64,000 bases of DNA from Tricholoma matsutake (Eukaryota; Basidiomycota; Agaricomycetes; Agaricales; Tricholomataceae), in assembly GCA_026075535.2 (NCBI GenBank), contig AP026543.1, positions 9,796,001 through 9,860,000 on the forward strand, in the 5' to 3' direction. Positions 32,683-43,952 of the stretch are shown here, piece after piece. The translations under genes and the position numbers were made by a program. Positions within the stretch are counted from its first letter, which is position 1, and each line of letters begins with the position of its first letter. The notes beneath the pieces were generated by a model. It had not been told where the DNA came from and did no database searches. It saw only the letters and a list, made by a program, of their open reading frames with translations.

Positions 32683-33696
32683 TGATGATACTCGACCAGG
32701 AAACCCAAACAAAACCCACAATAAGGTCTCAAATGGTATAACTCTAGTTAGAGGAAGGTTGCAAGGTAGTCCTAAATATCACCACTGTTACCCAAGGCTA
32801 GGGAAATGACTTTAGAGAGTGTCCGATGAAGTTTGAAGAGATTTGAGAATATTTGAAGTGCTGCAAAGGTGTTTGAGAGAGGTTCAGAGAGGTTTGAGGA
32901 GGTTCAAGGAAAGTTCAAAGAAGTTTGAGAGACTTATAGAGGACAAGGACATTTTTGATGAAGGCTGAGGAAAGACTATAAGGATGTAGGAAGGTGTCGA
33001 GAGGGGATAGACAATATGCGATAGTTTCGAGAAGCTAGTATGAGTTCAAGGAAATTCGGCATAAAACACTGAGCTTCGAGACTAAGTCGAGATGCTTGGA
33101 CTCAAGAGAATGGCTCTTAAATCAGATGATTGGTGTGAGAGGACAATCTATTCTGTTGTTCTAAGTAGCTAGTACAAGGCTATATATGTTTGGGAGAGGT
33201 GGTACTTAAAAAGGAAATAGAACATGAGGAATACATGAGGCAAGATATAAAACAATAAAGAACTTTGCAAATCATAAAATAAATGAAAGATGATAAGAAG
33301 GGAAATGTATAGAGTCACAATTTATTGTGGGTACCTGTCCTATTGATTCAATATATCATCAAGATGTCAAAGCGCCACAATCACGTCCTAGAATCCCATC
33401 GTTGTGTCTCCTCATGTCTGGTGGTGCTCAATATGCGACACACTAATTTATACAAGGTGTGCTGCATGTGTCTGAAGGACTGTGAAATAAGCATATGGTG
33501 GCCAAAGACCTTCGAGGTGCTGCAAAGTCATTCAAACTTGCTCGAAGTGTTGCAAAGTTGTTTGAAGTTGTTTGAAGTTGTTTGAAATAGTCTCGGAGTG
33601 GTTTCATGGGGTTCATAGGGGTTTGTAGCGTGAGTGGTTGTGTGTCGATGCATTTGGAGGCATTCCCAGAGCTTGGAGCTCAAGGTGGACCTATCA

Positions 33697-33710
33697 TCCT
33701 CCCCCTTACT
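33697..33710 (-). promoter_or_regulatory. 3' polypurine tract of gypsy B
   Basis: The minus strand reads AGTAAGGGGGAGGA directly before the 3' LTR start TGATAGG. It would prime plus-strand DNA synthesis. Confidence 0.8.
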
Positions 33711-33840
33711 GAAATACTGACTGTCCCAGTCAGCCAATTGGAGTCACATGCAAAATGTGTGATTGTGTTGAAATTGTAAACAAAAGCCAAAAATCTTCTC
33801 GTTCTTCTTTGTCACCTCTTAAACCTTTGACACTACTATC

Positions 33841-35160
33841 ATGTCTCTCCTCTCTGAACTCAACACTGAGGTCCTCGAATATGCAAAAGCAATGCCCAAT
33901 CGCAGTGTTGCTGAAGATGTTGACTTTGAAGTGTGGGGGAAAGGTTTTTGTGAGAAGATGGTAAGTTTCCATTTGTTATTCGATATTCAGATTCTAACAC
34001 AATATGTTCAGGTGGAATACGACGAACTGGTGGATGATTTGGGTGAAGAGCACAACTCAACCATGCAACAGGTTGTCGAAGAAGTTTTTGAGCTTTTCAA
34101 ACTGATGGCTCAACGTGAATGGCTTTTGTGGGGGGGACTTTTTGTTTGCAGATCTGAGTGAGCAGGTAGAGTGAGAGCGAAGGGAAGAGGAAGCAAGATG
34201 GGTTTGGGAGGAGGAGGAGGTTCGCAGGGTGGAGGAAGTTGAAGGTCGAGGCTCAGAGGGGGGCCTTAGTAGACGCTAGCTCTTGCTGTGTTTCGTGCAA
34301 AAATGTTGTTGAAGGAAGAGTTGCAGTGAGGAAACGCAGAGCTCACAGCAGAGGCCAGATCTATTGAGAGCCTAGAGGCTGGAGAGGAAGATGAAGAAGA
34401 AGATTTAGGAGGATTGCTGATAATCAGGATTGGGAAGCAGAAGGCAGTGGAGATCAAGGGAAGTGAGGATGAGGAGGATGAGATCATCGAGGATGAGGTA
34501 GAGAGCAAAAGGAGAAGGTTCACTGAGGGTGGACTTCTCAACTTCGAGGGCCCAGTAAGTTTTTTTGTTTGGCTTTGATGTTTTTTCTGATTGCTAACAA
34601 TGTCGTAGTGTGATTGATGTGCTGGGATGAGATCCCAGCCATTGTGTGTTGTCAAGGAGGGAGCCATGAAGTGCACGAAGTGCACTCAAGCAGTGCAGGG
34701 GTGTTACTGGGAAGGGGTCTCGAGGTGGGGACTTCACAAAGGCAAAGCAAGAGGATTTGGGGTTGCAAAACAAGATCCATGCCCAAAACAAGGTATGAAA
34801 GTTATTCGAAGTAATTTGTAGTGTTCGCTAACTTATTTATCAGATCAGAAGTGCCTCGGATTCGCATAGTGGGACCCATCGCCACAGTCGAACCAGTCAC
34901 AGGACCTTTGAGATCGTTGAAGTAGAAAAAGAGGTCGTCGAAAGGAAAGCAAAAGGCAAAAGTGAAAGTATCATGTGGTTTTGAAGAGGGTGAGGATGTT
35001 GATGAGGAGGTTGTGATTTGTCGTCGATTCCTGATGACAAGGTTAATGGAGTTGAAGGTCAAGATGGAAGTATTGTGTAGACAAATAGAGGTGGTGGAGG
35101 AAATGTTTGGAGGAATAGGAATATTTTGTTGTTCTTTCTGTTTTTACAATTTTAATTTTT
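33841..35160 (+). pseudogene. Antisense accessory gene inside gypsy B
   Basis: On the strand opposite to gag-pol, a spliced gene is visible. Exon 1 (33841-33960, MSLLSELNTEVLEYAK...) and intron 1 (33961-34011) join in frame to VEYDELVDDLGEEHN. Intron 2 is 34555-34608 with TTGCTAACAA. Intron 3 is 34793-34843 with TTCGCTAAC. The product has an acidic middle and a Cys cluster (PCD..., LCVVKEGAMKCTKCTQAVQG). This resembles small Cys-rich proteins seen in basidiomycete repeats. Stops (a TGA after PCD) and at least one frame change break it. The function is unknown. Intron signals on this strand argue that it was a real gene. Confidence 0.6.
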
Positions 35161-35292
35161 TTGTGAGTCTCGAAAGTAGCGATAAGAAAAGTAAAAGAAA
35201 ATGAAAAAATGAAAAATTTAGGGAAAGGCTCAGTATATCATCATGGCCAAAAAACCCTTTTGGAGTCTGCGCAACCACACTATAATGCAATA

Positions 35293-36574
35293 TCACGACT
35301 TGTATTGTACACTAAAAGAAATCAAGGTCATAGGTAAGTGATCGCAAACAAAGAGAAAGGGATAATTATTCATCTTTGAAGTCTGGAAGGTCTTTGGGAA
35401 TATCTTTGTCAATGTTTGAAGTGTTTCGCAGTTTTTCGAGACGTTTGGAGTCAATATCGAGGAAGTTCGGTGGCAGGGGAATTGGTTTTCATGCAAAATA
35501 GGGAAGGAGTTGGAAGGCTGCAACTGGTCAATGAAATACTGATCCATCGAGTTCACAGATGATGGAGGCTCCTCCATAGTTCCGATCGATGACAATGAGG
35601 GGACCTAAATATTGAGGATGCATCTGGTGATTGAGAGATTTCTCGATTTGCGTGTTGTGAAGTAGGACCAGGTTGCTTTTTTCAAAGTCATAGTCGTGCA
35701 TCGTTCATTTGTGAACAAGTTCAAAACATTTCGCAGCTTCGAGTCGAGCGGTATAGACTTTTGAATAGAGAGTTTCAAGGTCGGATGATCGTTTCTGTAG
35801 TGCTATTGCTCTTTGAGCAATGAGATCAGTTGTTGATAAGATAGAATTGGGAGGGGGTTGCAAGTATGTTGCTTTGGAGGTGTCGAGTGGGATCAGGGGA
35901 TGTGATCCTGTAATTGTGAAGTAAGGAGAGCAACCTATGCATCTATGAACTGTAACTCGTTCTGCCCAAAACACTGAGTGTGCTCCAGCTGACCATTTTC
36001 TCTGATCTCCATTGACTGCTTTGCATAATGATTGTCGAATATCGAAGTGAGCTTGTTCAACAATTCTGTTCACATGAGAATTGTAGCCACTAATTTGAAT
36101 GTGGTTAATGTGATATCATTTTGAAATGTATTCCAATGCTGCAATGAAAGCTGATCCGTTATCGCTCATGATTTCATATAGCAAACCCCATCTACAAATG
36201 ATGTCTTCAAAGATCCAATCCCCGAGGGTCATGGCATTTTCTTGTCAAAGGTTTTGCCATTCGGGATAGGTCGTTAGTGAACATCAACTTTGTATGATAT
36301 ACTTGAATCCGCTCAAAGGAGGCATTTGCATGGTATCGATGTAGGCTTTGCCGAATGAAGGTGTGGGTGTGGCGACTGTAAGTGGGATAAGGAGATCTCG
36401 AGTTTGTTGTACTTGGCACAGCTGGCAAGTGCGAATATACCATGCAATGTCTGCTTTCATGTTAGGCCACCAGAATTGTAGGGAAATAACGGCTTTCATC
36501 GCGAAGACCATTTTGTGTCCGATATTGTTGTGAGCTGCATGAATAACTTTGAGACGACGCTTGGGGATTGCCAC
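35293..36574 (-). pseudogene. Gypsy B integrase, broken
   Basis: Segments carry the zinc-binding part (VIHAAHNNIGHK with CQLCQVQQTRD), the first catalytic Asp in KAYIDTMQMPP, the second in IMSDNGSAFIAALEYI, and then GYNSHVNRIVEQAHFD. A C-terminal region follows (QYLGPLIVIDRNYGGASII). Stops and shifts occur between 36207 and 36080 and near 35705. No chromodomain was seen, which separates this family from the two chromoviruses. Confidence 0.82.
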
Positions 36575-36779
36575 GATTTTGTGAGCTCCATGAGAATCCT
36601 TCCTCCAAAGTTTGCTGCAATCTAAGAAGAATTCGGTGCAATATCAAACAAAGGTAGCATATTTGGAATCTGATAAATCTGGAGGTTGTACCAAATCCTC
36701 TCACCATTTTCAAATACGAATTAATCTTTTGTCTTCCTTTTTTGCATTGTTTGTTCATGGGACATTGTCGTAGGTCAGA

Positions 36780-36793
36780 TCCTCCCCCTTACT
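36780..36793 (-). promoter_or_regulatory. Second (internal) copy of the polypurine tract
   Basis: The 17 bases at 36779-36795 are identical to 33696-33712, which include the 3' polypurine tract. The copy lies between the RNase H and integrase coding parts. A central tract could serve as a second plus-strand primer, as in some other retroelements, but its use here is inferred. Confidence 0.5.
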
Positions 36794-36823
36794 GAGATCT
36801 GAAGAGAGGGAGAGTGTCGAAAC

Positions 36824-39577
36824 TCAATAGGAAGTGAAGGGATGAGTCATAAAGGGATTGATTTGGTGTACAAAACCATGAAGACAGTCAATCCAGTCTC
36901 CAAAATTGTTTTCATTACCGAACTGGTCATCTTCGTCTTGTGGAGGACGTCTCGAAAGTCCATCTGGACCATGATGTGTACCTTGACATGAACTAATGTG
37001 AAGTGAAAAGTGAGAATCGAGACGATCCATTGATTGATGCTAGCACTAGGTGCAATATCAGGATTCAAGAGCATGCCTTTGATATACCTTGTGTCAACTT
37101 CGACAATGAGGTTTCGGACCCCTATTAGGTACAATCGAAGTGATCCAAGAGTGCAATGTAGACCATAGAGTTCAAGTTTTGCTTGCGAGAACTGGGATTT
37201 GCCGTTGTTAAGCATGATAGAGCCGAATCAACTGTAATATTGTTTTCAAGGGTTGTCGGGATCACATTGCATGAGAAAGAAACCAATAGCGATGTACAAA
37301 GTGTCGACTGATAGGATAACTGGGGCATCGGATGAGTAGTTGATAGCACAAATTGCTGGGGAATTGATGAGTGCTTGCTTCAGGTCTTCCTGTGCTGCGA
37401 TTTGTTTCGGTCCGAATTCAAAAGGGACATCTTTTCGTGTAAGGTGTATTAGAGCTGTAGCACGTTGAGCAAAGTTTTGAATAAAGATACGACAAACTCC
37501 AATAGTTCCTAGAAATGCCTTGACTTTGGTAAGGCTTCAACGAGGTCCCCATTTGCTAACCGCTGTGATGTGAGTGGGATCGGCCATACGACCTTCGATA
37601 TTGCATCGATGACTTAAAATGATTATTTCGGGGACACAAAGGTAAAGATTTGGACCAGAAAATGTTCCTCTGCAATACTTCATGCATTGGACTACACAAT
37701 TTAGATTCCCAAAATGTTCCCAAACAAAGCATCGAATGCCTGGATTATCGGCGATCATTTCATAAGATCCTCCAATAGTTCAATATTCTGATTTTGGACC
37801 CTTAACTGGTGTGTCATCGATGTAAGGGATGGGGATATGATTTCGGGTTGTAGGATGAATGTTACATTGTCGTGTAAGATTGGAACCAAGTTCGTCCAAC
37901 CCATCAGTAGGGTGACAATTTGAAGCGCTCCAAAAGGTGTCTGAAACATTGTTAGATCTTGAGATGATTCTGCGACTTTCCTTTTGTCGAATGCAACATA
38001 TAGGTCCAACATTCCACCACAAGCACGTCTGCCAAATTGTTCAGCTAGATGCTTGGGGATCGGGATGATGCCAGAGTGCTGAATTATTACTTGATTAAGA
38101 GGTTTGAGACTGTGGACAATTTGAAGTGATTTTGTGTCTTTCTTTGCAATGCAAAACCATCGCGATCAATACGATGAGTTCAACGACTCATATACTCCTG
38201 CTTCTATCTTCTTTTTCAGCATTTTGCAGATTTGTTTGTACAGACCAGGAGGTATAGGGATATTATGTTCAACCCATGGAGTGTGAGGAATAACAGGGAA
38301 TTCAATAGGAGGAAAGAAGTCAGGGCAAAAGCTTCCTCATTCTTGTTCGGTCCATGCAAAACCCATTTCATGATTTTGAATAAAGTTGTGCATAAACTTT
38401 CGTTCTTCTGGCCATAGGAAATTGCCAGGATGGTTTTTGTCGATAATAGCTTTGCATTCGAGTGTATACCAGGGAGAAGGGACAAATGATGGGGGGTGAG
38501 GATTGAGTTTTGGCATTTTCTCGAGGGGGTCACCAGTGATTGTTCAAATGATCCAAAATCAATTGGGTAGTTCAGTAATAACTGGTCAAACCTTCTGTGT
38601 GACTGGTTTATATTTCTTCGAGGCTATGAAGATTGGGTATATAGAGTCGGTTGATGAGACATGGGGAGAGGAAATGATAGCAGAGTCATGCATAGAGGTG
38701 GCCATCCAGGCCAATAAGAAAGTTGCATACTGGTGGCTAGCCATTCAATATAAGTTTGCAAGAATTGAGGAAAAGGAAAGGGTGTTCAAAGAGTTTGAGG
38801 AGTCAATATTGGGAATATTCGCAGTGTACTCAATAGTTATAGAGGAATTAGAATGGTCAAAAGAAATAATGAGGGCACACTGGTTATTCTCTGAGATTTT
38901 ATTCTCTAGTTGCAAAAATCCTTGTGAACTACTCTTCTTCGATGATTAGATTGGGGGATAGTTGGAATAGCACAGGATCGTGTCGAGTTCAGATCAAAAA
39001 TAGTTATCGCTTGTGCTTCATTCTGATAATTCTTCACTGTACTTTCAGTGAGAACATTGAATGGTCATCCAAGCAGAATGTTGTAGGCTGGATCGCAGAT
39101 AATGTGTATTTGCATGTAGAGGGTGATGCTACCAATTTCGCAAGGTATGTTCCTTGCTAAACCTAGACTCTGGTCAATACCACCATTAGCCAATTGGAGA
39201 GGGATGTGTATCGAAGGATCGAATGCAAGACTGAGTTCGTGACAAACTTCTTCCGACATTGCAATGATTGATGAACCCAGATTGACTACACTTTTGACTG
39301 GATTTCTGCCGTTGATGTTCATAATGACCAATCTAATAGAGTGTGATTCCTTGGCTGCAACGAAAGGTTTAGGTATTTCTCCAGGGTGAAGACTGCTAAT
39401 ATATGTTTTGTAAGGGTCATCAATTATGAAGATGTCATCATTAAGGAGATTTGTAGGATTATTTCCTTCAGGTTGCTGGATACGATGCACAGTGACCTGT
39501 TCCTTCCATTTCATACAAACTTTGGGCGATAGTGAAAGTAATTCTTTGGGAGTTAGAGTGATAATTGGGGTTTTCAT
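36824..39577 (-). pseudogene. Gypsy B protease, RT and RNase H, broken
   Basis: The protease segment (39065-39577) reads VVNLGSSIIAMSEEVCHEL, where the catalytic DSG is expected, so the Asp is lost. The RT is in pieces: GGMLDLYVAFDKRK (about 37990), FQTPFGALQIVTLLMGWTN (about 37900), the box YIDDTPVKGP (about 37800-37830) and FVWEHFGNLNC (about 37700). RNase H follows at 36824-37349 with LYGLHCTLGSLRLYLIG, VEVDTRYIKGMLLNPD and HGPDGLSRR. At least three frame changes and many TGA or TAA stops occur. The order and motifs match a common basidiomycete gypsy lineage. Confidence 0.82.
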
Positions 39578-39580
39578 CGA

Positions 39581-41300
39581 TCAGTTGAAGACATCTTCGG
39601 TGATTTTGTCCTTTTGAATGGGAGCTGGGGTATGGTATGATGGGCTGTCTTTTGCTTTTCCTGTCGATGCGAAGTTGAGTTCGTGGGGAGGTAGATAAGA
39701 ATTTTCTTTAGCACTGTTGTAGGGATGTATTACCGGTTGAGATGGTTGTTCAGAGATCAAAGATGGTGCTGAATTCAAAGGAGGTAGGTTGGTTGCTGTG
39801 GACAATATCAATGGTGCTGGTGCTTGTGGGACGAATCATTCGACTGGTGCAGGGATTGAGGGCCATGATGTAGAAACTGTTGGCACATTTGAATCAGTTT
39901 GTGCAAAAGGTCTACCACTTCATAAAGCATATATCTCTTGTTCGAGTTGTGTGATATGATCTTTGGCCATTGTAGATAGGTTGGTAATTTGGTAAACACC
40001 TCTGGATGGCATCAAAGAAACTGTTGAAGGTGCAATATTATACATTAGCAAAGGGGTAACATTAGATGGAGGGTTTTGTCGAGTCCATTCATCAATCCTG
40101 TCCTTGATAAAATGACCGGGGATGCTTCAAGGAGTGAATTGACCATTTGGGAGAATGATTTTGCCTTCAGTGTTCTTCTTACACTTTCCTTCATTGATAT
40201 ATGACTGGCAAACCAAGCAATCACTAATGAAATGTCCTGTAAGCCCACAAAAGATGCAAACTAAAGTTTCGAGCTGGTCCAAATGAAATCCACTGTTAGG
40301 TCGAGTAGTGTTCATGGTCTTCGAACCTGCTCAAGCGGTTACAATAGTGGCTGCAAATTTCTTGAGGATTGCTGTAAGATCTTCTGATTTAATTTGAGGT
40401 GAAGATGTTGAGGTTGTTGGGATTGCCGAAGGTGCTGAAGAATGCGAACTGAGTAGCAATGTTGAATCCGAGCCGATAGATCCTGCTAAAACAAATTTTG
40501 CCACTGCGTGAATATTGTCGAGTGGGTAGGGGTCGTCGGGGTAGTGATCAGGGAATTTTAGTTCGAGTCATCGAGTGATTCTAGCCCAAAAACCTGGTTG
40601 GAAACCCCGGATGAATGCTCTGCTTTGTTCTGCTTTGAATCACTTGCATTGTAAATACCTATGCAAAGTTGTTCACCAATGAGTTTGTCCATGTCTGAAA
40701 TTAACCATTTCCGATCATCTTCAGAACCAGGGTACAGTTGGTGAATAGCGATGTGAAAATTCTGGAACAAAATGCCAGCATTGTATTCTGGAATTGATTC
40801 CCAGAGTTTGGAAGTGTCAATATTGAGGTAGCAACAAGCGTGCTTCTTCATTTCTTCTGAGTTCGTGACATTGCACGCTGAGAAAAGCAATTCAAGCTCA
40901 TTAAAGTATCTGCAAAGTTCTTGCGGCTGGGTAGGGTCAAATTTTGGAGCCGTGGAATGACCACAAGCTGGCATCATTGCTTGTGTAGTCATGAATGTGA
41001 TGTTTCTAGGGGTAGGGGTTAAAACTTGTGTGAATGATGGTAGAGGAGTCGAAGTTGTTGGAAGGATGAATGAAGATGTAGATGATGAAGATGAAGAAGT
41101 AGAGAATGATGTTGAAGGCGATGAGATTGGTGAAGGGAATAGTCAACAATGAGTCGATTCTGCTTCAGAAACAGGGATTAGAATATCTCCCAGTTGTACG
41201 AGAGATTCGAAGGTGTGGTGAGTGTCAATTTGTAGGTTTCTAGCTCGTGTTGGCCTAAGCCAGGAGATTCGAGATGGATTAGGCGATGAATGATTTAGAA
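39581..41300 (-). pseudogene. Gypsy B gag with zinc knuckle, broken
   Basis: The capsid part (40558-40992) reads TTQAMMPACGHSTAPKFDPT and DRKWLISDMDKLIGEQ. A canonical CX2CX4HX4C knuckle, CIFCGLTGHFISDC, lies at about 40225-40265. A Pro/Ser-rich linker follows to 39581. A Ser-rich tract (TSSSSSSSTSS) lies near 41070-41110. Stops at about 40555, 40130 and 39835 break the frame. The knuckle would bind element RNA in the particle. Confidence 0.78.
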
Positions 41301-41302
41301 AC

Positions 41303-41320
41303 CCCTCACGGTGGGCTCCA
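41303..41320 (-). promoter_or_regulatory. tRNA-type primer-binding site of gypsy B
   Basis: Just inside the 5' LTR, after TTT, the minus strand reads TGGAGCCCACCGTGAGGG. The TGG start is complementary to the CCA of a tRNA 3' end. The priming tRNA would end CTCACGGTGGGCTCCA. This contrasts with the self-priming site of chromovirus A. Confidence 0.75.
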
Positions 41321-42384
41321 AAATGATGATACTTGACCAGGAAACCCAAACAAAACCCACAATAAGGTCTCGAATGGTATAACTCTAGTTAGAGGAAGGT
41401 TGCAAGGTGGTACTAAATATAACTGCTGTTACCCAAGACTAGGGAAATGACTTTAGAGAGTGTCCAATGAAGTTTGAAGAGACTCAAGAGTATTTGAAGC
41501 GCTGCAAAGGTGTTTGAGAGAGGTTCGGAGAGGTTCAAGGAGGTTCAAGGCTAGTTCGAAGAAGTTCGAGAGACTTATAGAGGACGAGGACATTTTTGAC
41601 GAAGGCTGAGGAAAGACTATAAAGATGTAGGAAGGCGTCGAGAGGGGATAGCCAATATATGATAGTTTCGAGAAGCTAGTATGAGGAGTTCAAGGAAATT
41701 TGGCATAAAACACTGAACTTCGAGACTAAGTCGAGATGCTTGGACTCAAGAGAATGGCTCTTAAATCAGACGATTGGTGTGAGAGGATGATCTATTCTGT
41801 TGTTCTAAGTAGCTAGTACAAGGCTATATATGTTTGGGAGAGGTGGTACTGAAAAGGAAATAGAACATGAGGAATACATGAGGCAAGATATAAAACAATA
41901 AAGAACTTTGCAAATCATAAAATAAATGAAAGATGATAAGAAGGGAAATGTATAGAGTCACAATTTATTGTGGGTACCTGTCCTATTGATTCAATATATC
42001 ATCAAGATGTCAAAGTGCCACAATTGTGTCCTAGAATCCTGTCGTTGTGTCTCCTCATGTCTGGTGGTGCTCAATATGCGACACACTAATTTATACAAGG
42101 TGTGCTGCATGTGTCTGAAGGACTGTAAAATAAGCATATGGCGGCTGAAGACCTTCAAGGTGCTGCAAAGTCATTTGAACTCACTCAAAGTGTTGCGAAG
42201 TTGTTTGAAGTTGTTTGAAGTTGTTTGAAATAGTCTCGGAGTGGTTTCATGGGTAGTCTCGGAGTGGTTTCATGGGTAGTCTCGGAGTGGTTTCATGGGG
42301 TTTGTAGGGGTTCATAGTGTGAGTGTCATGTGTCGATGCATTTGGAGGTGTTCCCAGAGCTTGGAGATCAAGGTGGACCTATCA

Positions 42385-42737
42385 ATGCAGGCCCAAATGA
42401 TGGCAACTGTCATTTGGGCCATGGATAAGTTTTTCTTTTTTTTCTTTTTTTGCTTTTTGCTTTATCAATCAACTAATTGTATTTTATTGCTTTTTAGGTT
42501 ATATACTACTGTGGACAACCTGCCATGATGAAAAATGCACAACCCATGCCCATGCCCACCCAATCTCCTCCTCCCCATTCAAATGGGATGTGAGGCTGTT
42601 GACATGGGATAGGAGGGTGCAGAGGGATGCCAGGAGACCCCAGAAGGGGGGTACCTGCCTAGTAAGCACCCACCAACCTCTGTACTCACCCCATGTCACA
42701 CTTATGCACCTGAATGCCCCCCCCCCCCCCCCCCCTG
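42385..42737. mobile_element. Composite element copy 4, right part, truncated
   Basis: Hairpin A (GGCCCAAATGATGGCAACTG, about 42390-42421) and its intron-like tract (to TTTTTAGG near 42497) continue the copy begun at 32080. It runs to a poly-C tract (42717-42735) and stops there. The remaining B, C and R modules are missing, replaced by a new terminus at 42738. Confidence 0.7.
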
Positions 42738-43935
42738 AGGTCTTTACACTCCCCCCCCCAATCTGAGCAGACTCCACTCGGACTTCTTTGGCTGAAAGTC
42801 CTGCCAAACTAAATGTCCAGTCCAAGCTGAGTCCAAGTTGCTTATATAATTGACTGAAAAATCAGTGGCTACCACAGGGATTGAACCCTCATAGTCACAT
42901 GATAAAGTACAATTAAGGCAGCAATATAACCGTTAGACTAAAGCATCATTACAGATAAGTAGTTATATCTCTCTATGTACCGCCCCAGCTGTGATGACAA
43001 ATCAACACAGCTGCTTCATCAACAATGCTGGCACATCACCTTCAATGGCACCGCCTCCTCCTTACTTCCTACCCCAATAACCAACAATGGGAACAAGCCC
43101 AAACAATGGCGTTGTCATTTGGGCTCACTTGTAAGTGTTTTTTTACATGATTTTTGTTGTTTTGTTTAACTAACTGAATTTTCCTTAATGATAGGTTTTA
43201 TCTATGTTATAACGACACCGCAGCCTCAAAACCATGACAATGGCTGACACAGCCACTACCCTAGGACCCAGAACCACCGCCGCAAGCAACTGCTTGTGGG
43301 AATGGGTGCAACTGCAAAATGGCAGGACAATGGCGATGCCAACTTGGCCAAATGGAACAACAACACAATGAGGCAACTGGAGACAACTGGGACTGGGAGA
43401 TGGAATGACGAGGGGACAAGCAGGAAACAACAAAAGGAAGGCAAAGCAAATGAACAAATGATGTCTCTTGGGCTGTTGGTAAGTTTTTTTTTCTTGTTTT
43501 TGTTACTAACAAACTTTTTTAGGTATTATCTAGTAGCTGCTGATGATGACAAGCACTCAGAACCACTGCCACAAGCAGCTGCTCGCAGGGTGGGAATGGG
43601 TACAACTTCAAAATGACAAGAACAGCTACCCCAACAGAACAAGCCCCCACCCCCAGCCTTCACGCCCACCATGCAGGATGCACCACCCACCTCTAGCCTC
43701 ATGAGCAACTGCTCATGGGGTGGATGGTGGGTAGTGTTGCTGTGACTCAGCTAAAAGTCGACTTGAAAGCCAAAGTTGGTCACATGCTGGTTCAAGTTGC
43801 ACACCACTTCCTGATGGAAACAGCTGGTTGATTTGGTCACAACTTTGACTCAGTCACATGCTGGTTCAAGTCATGCACCACTTCCTGATGGAAACAGCTG
43901 GTTGATTTGGTCACAACTTCAACTCAGGTCAGGAC
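42738..43935 (+). repeat. L terminus followed by A and B modules
   Basis: The terminus GAGGTCTTTACACTCC near 42736 begins an L tRNA-like module on the minus strand (GGGTTCAATCCC near 42876-42890 as B box, TTTAGTCTAACGGTTA near 42930-42945 as A box). A hairpins follow at about 43099-43125 and 43459-43475, each with a GTAAGT donor and TTTTTAGGT or ATAGGT acceptor; TACTAACAAA at 43502 is a strong branch-site match. B hairpins lie at about 43272-43295, 43565-43592 and 43690-43722. A tandem duplication of about 97 bp with CACTTCCTGATGGAAACAGC occupies 43770-43925. Confidence 0.6.
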
Positions 43936-43952
43936 TTGAAGTCGACTCACAC

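Larger units (their letters stand above)
32683..42384 (-). mobile_element. Full-length Ty3/gypsy element (family B), 9.7 kb
   Basis: LTRs lie at 32683-33696 (3') and 41324-42384 (5'), with TGATGATAC...CCTATCA ends. Minus-strand gag, protease, RT, RNase H and integrase are all present but broken by stops and frameshifts. It uses a TGG-type primer-binding site and carries two polypurine tracts. A convergent gene on the opposite strand fills the space between integrase and the 3' LTR. The target duplication is degraded (AACAC against ATGCA), but the interrupted composite element defines the insertion point. Confidence 0.92.

Noticed and set aside
38503..38949. A 148-residue plus-strand frame within gypsy B.
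   Set aside because: It is antisense to the pol region between protease and RT, whose minus-strand frames match known gypsy sequence; it has no motif of its own.
32683..42384. A perfect 5-bp target duplication for gypsy B.
   Set aside because: The flanks AACAC and ATGCA do not match; the insertion site is inferred from the split composite element instead.
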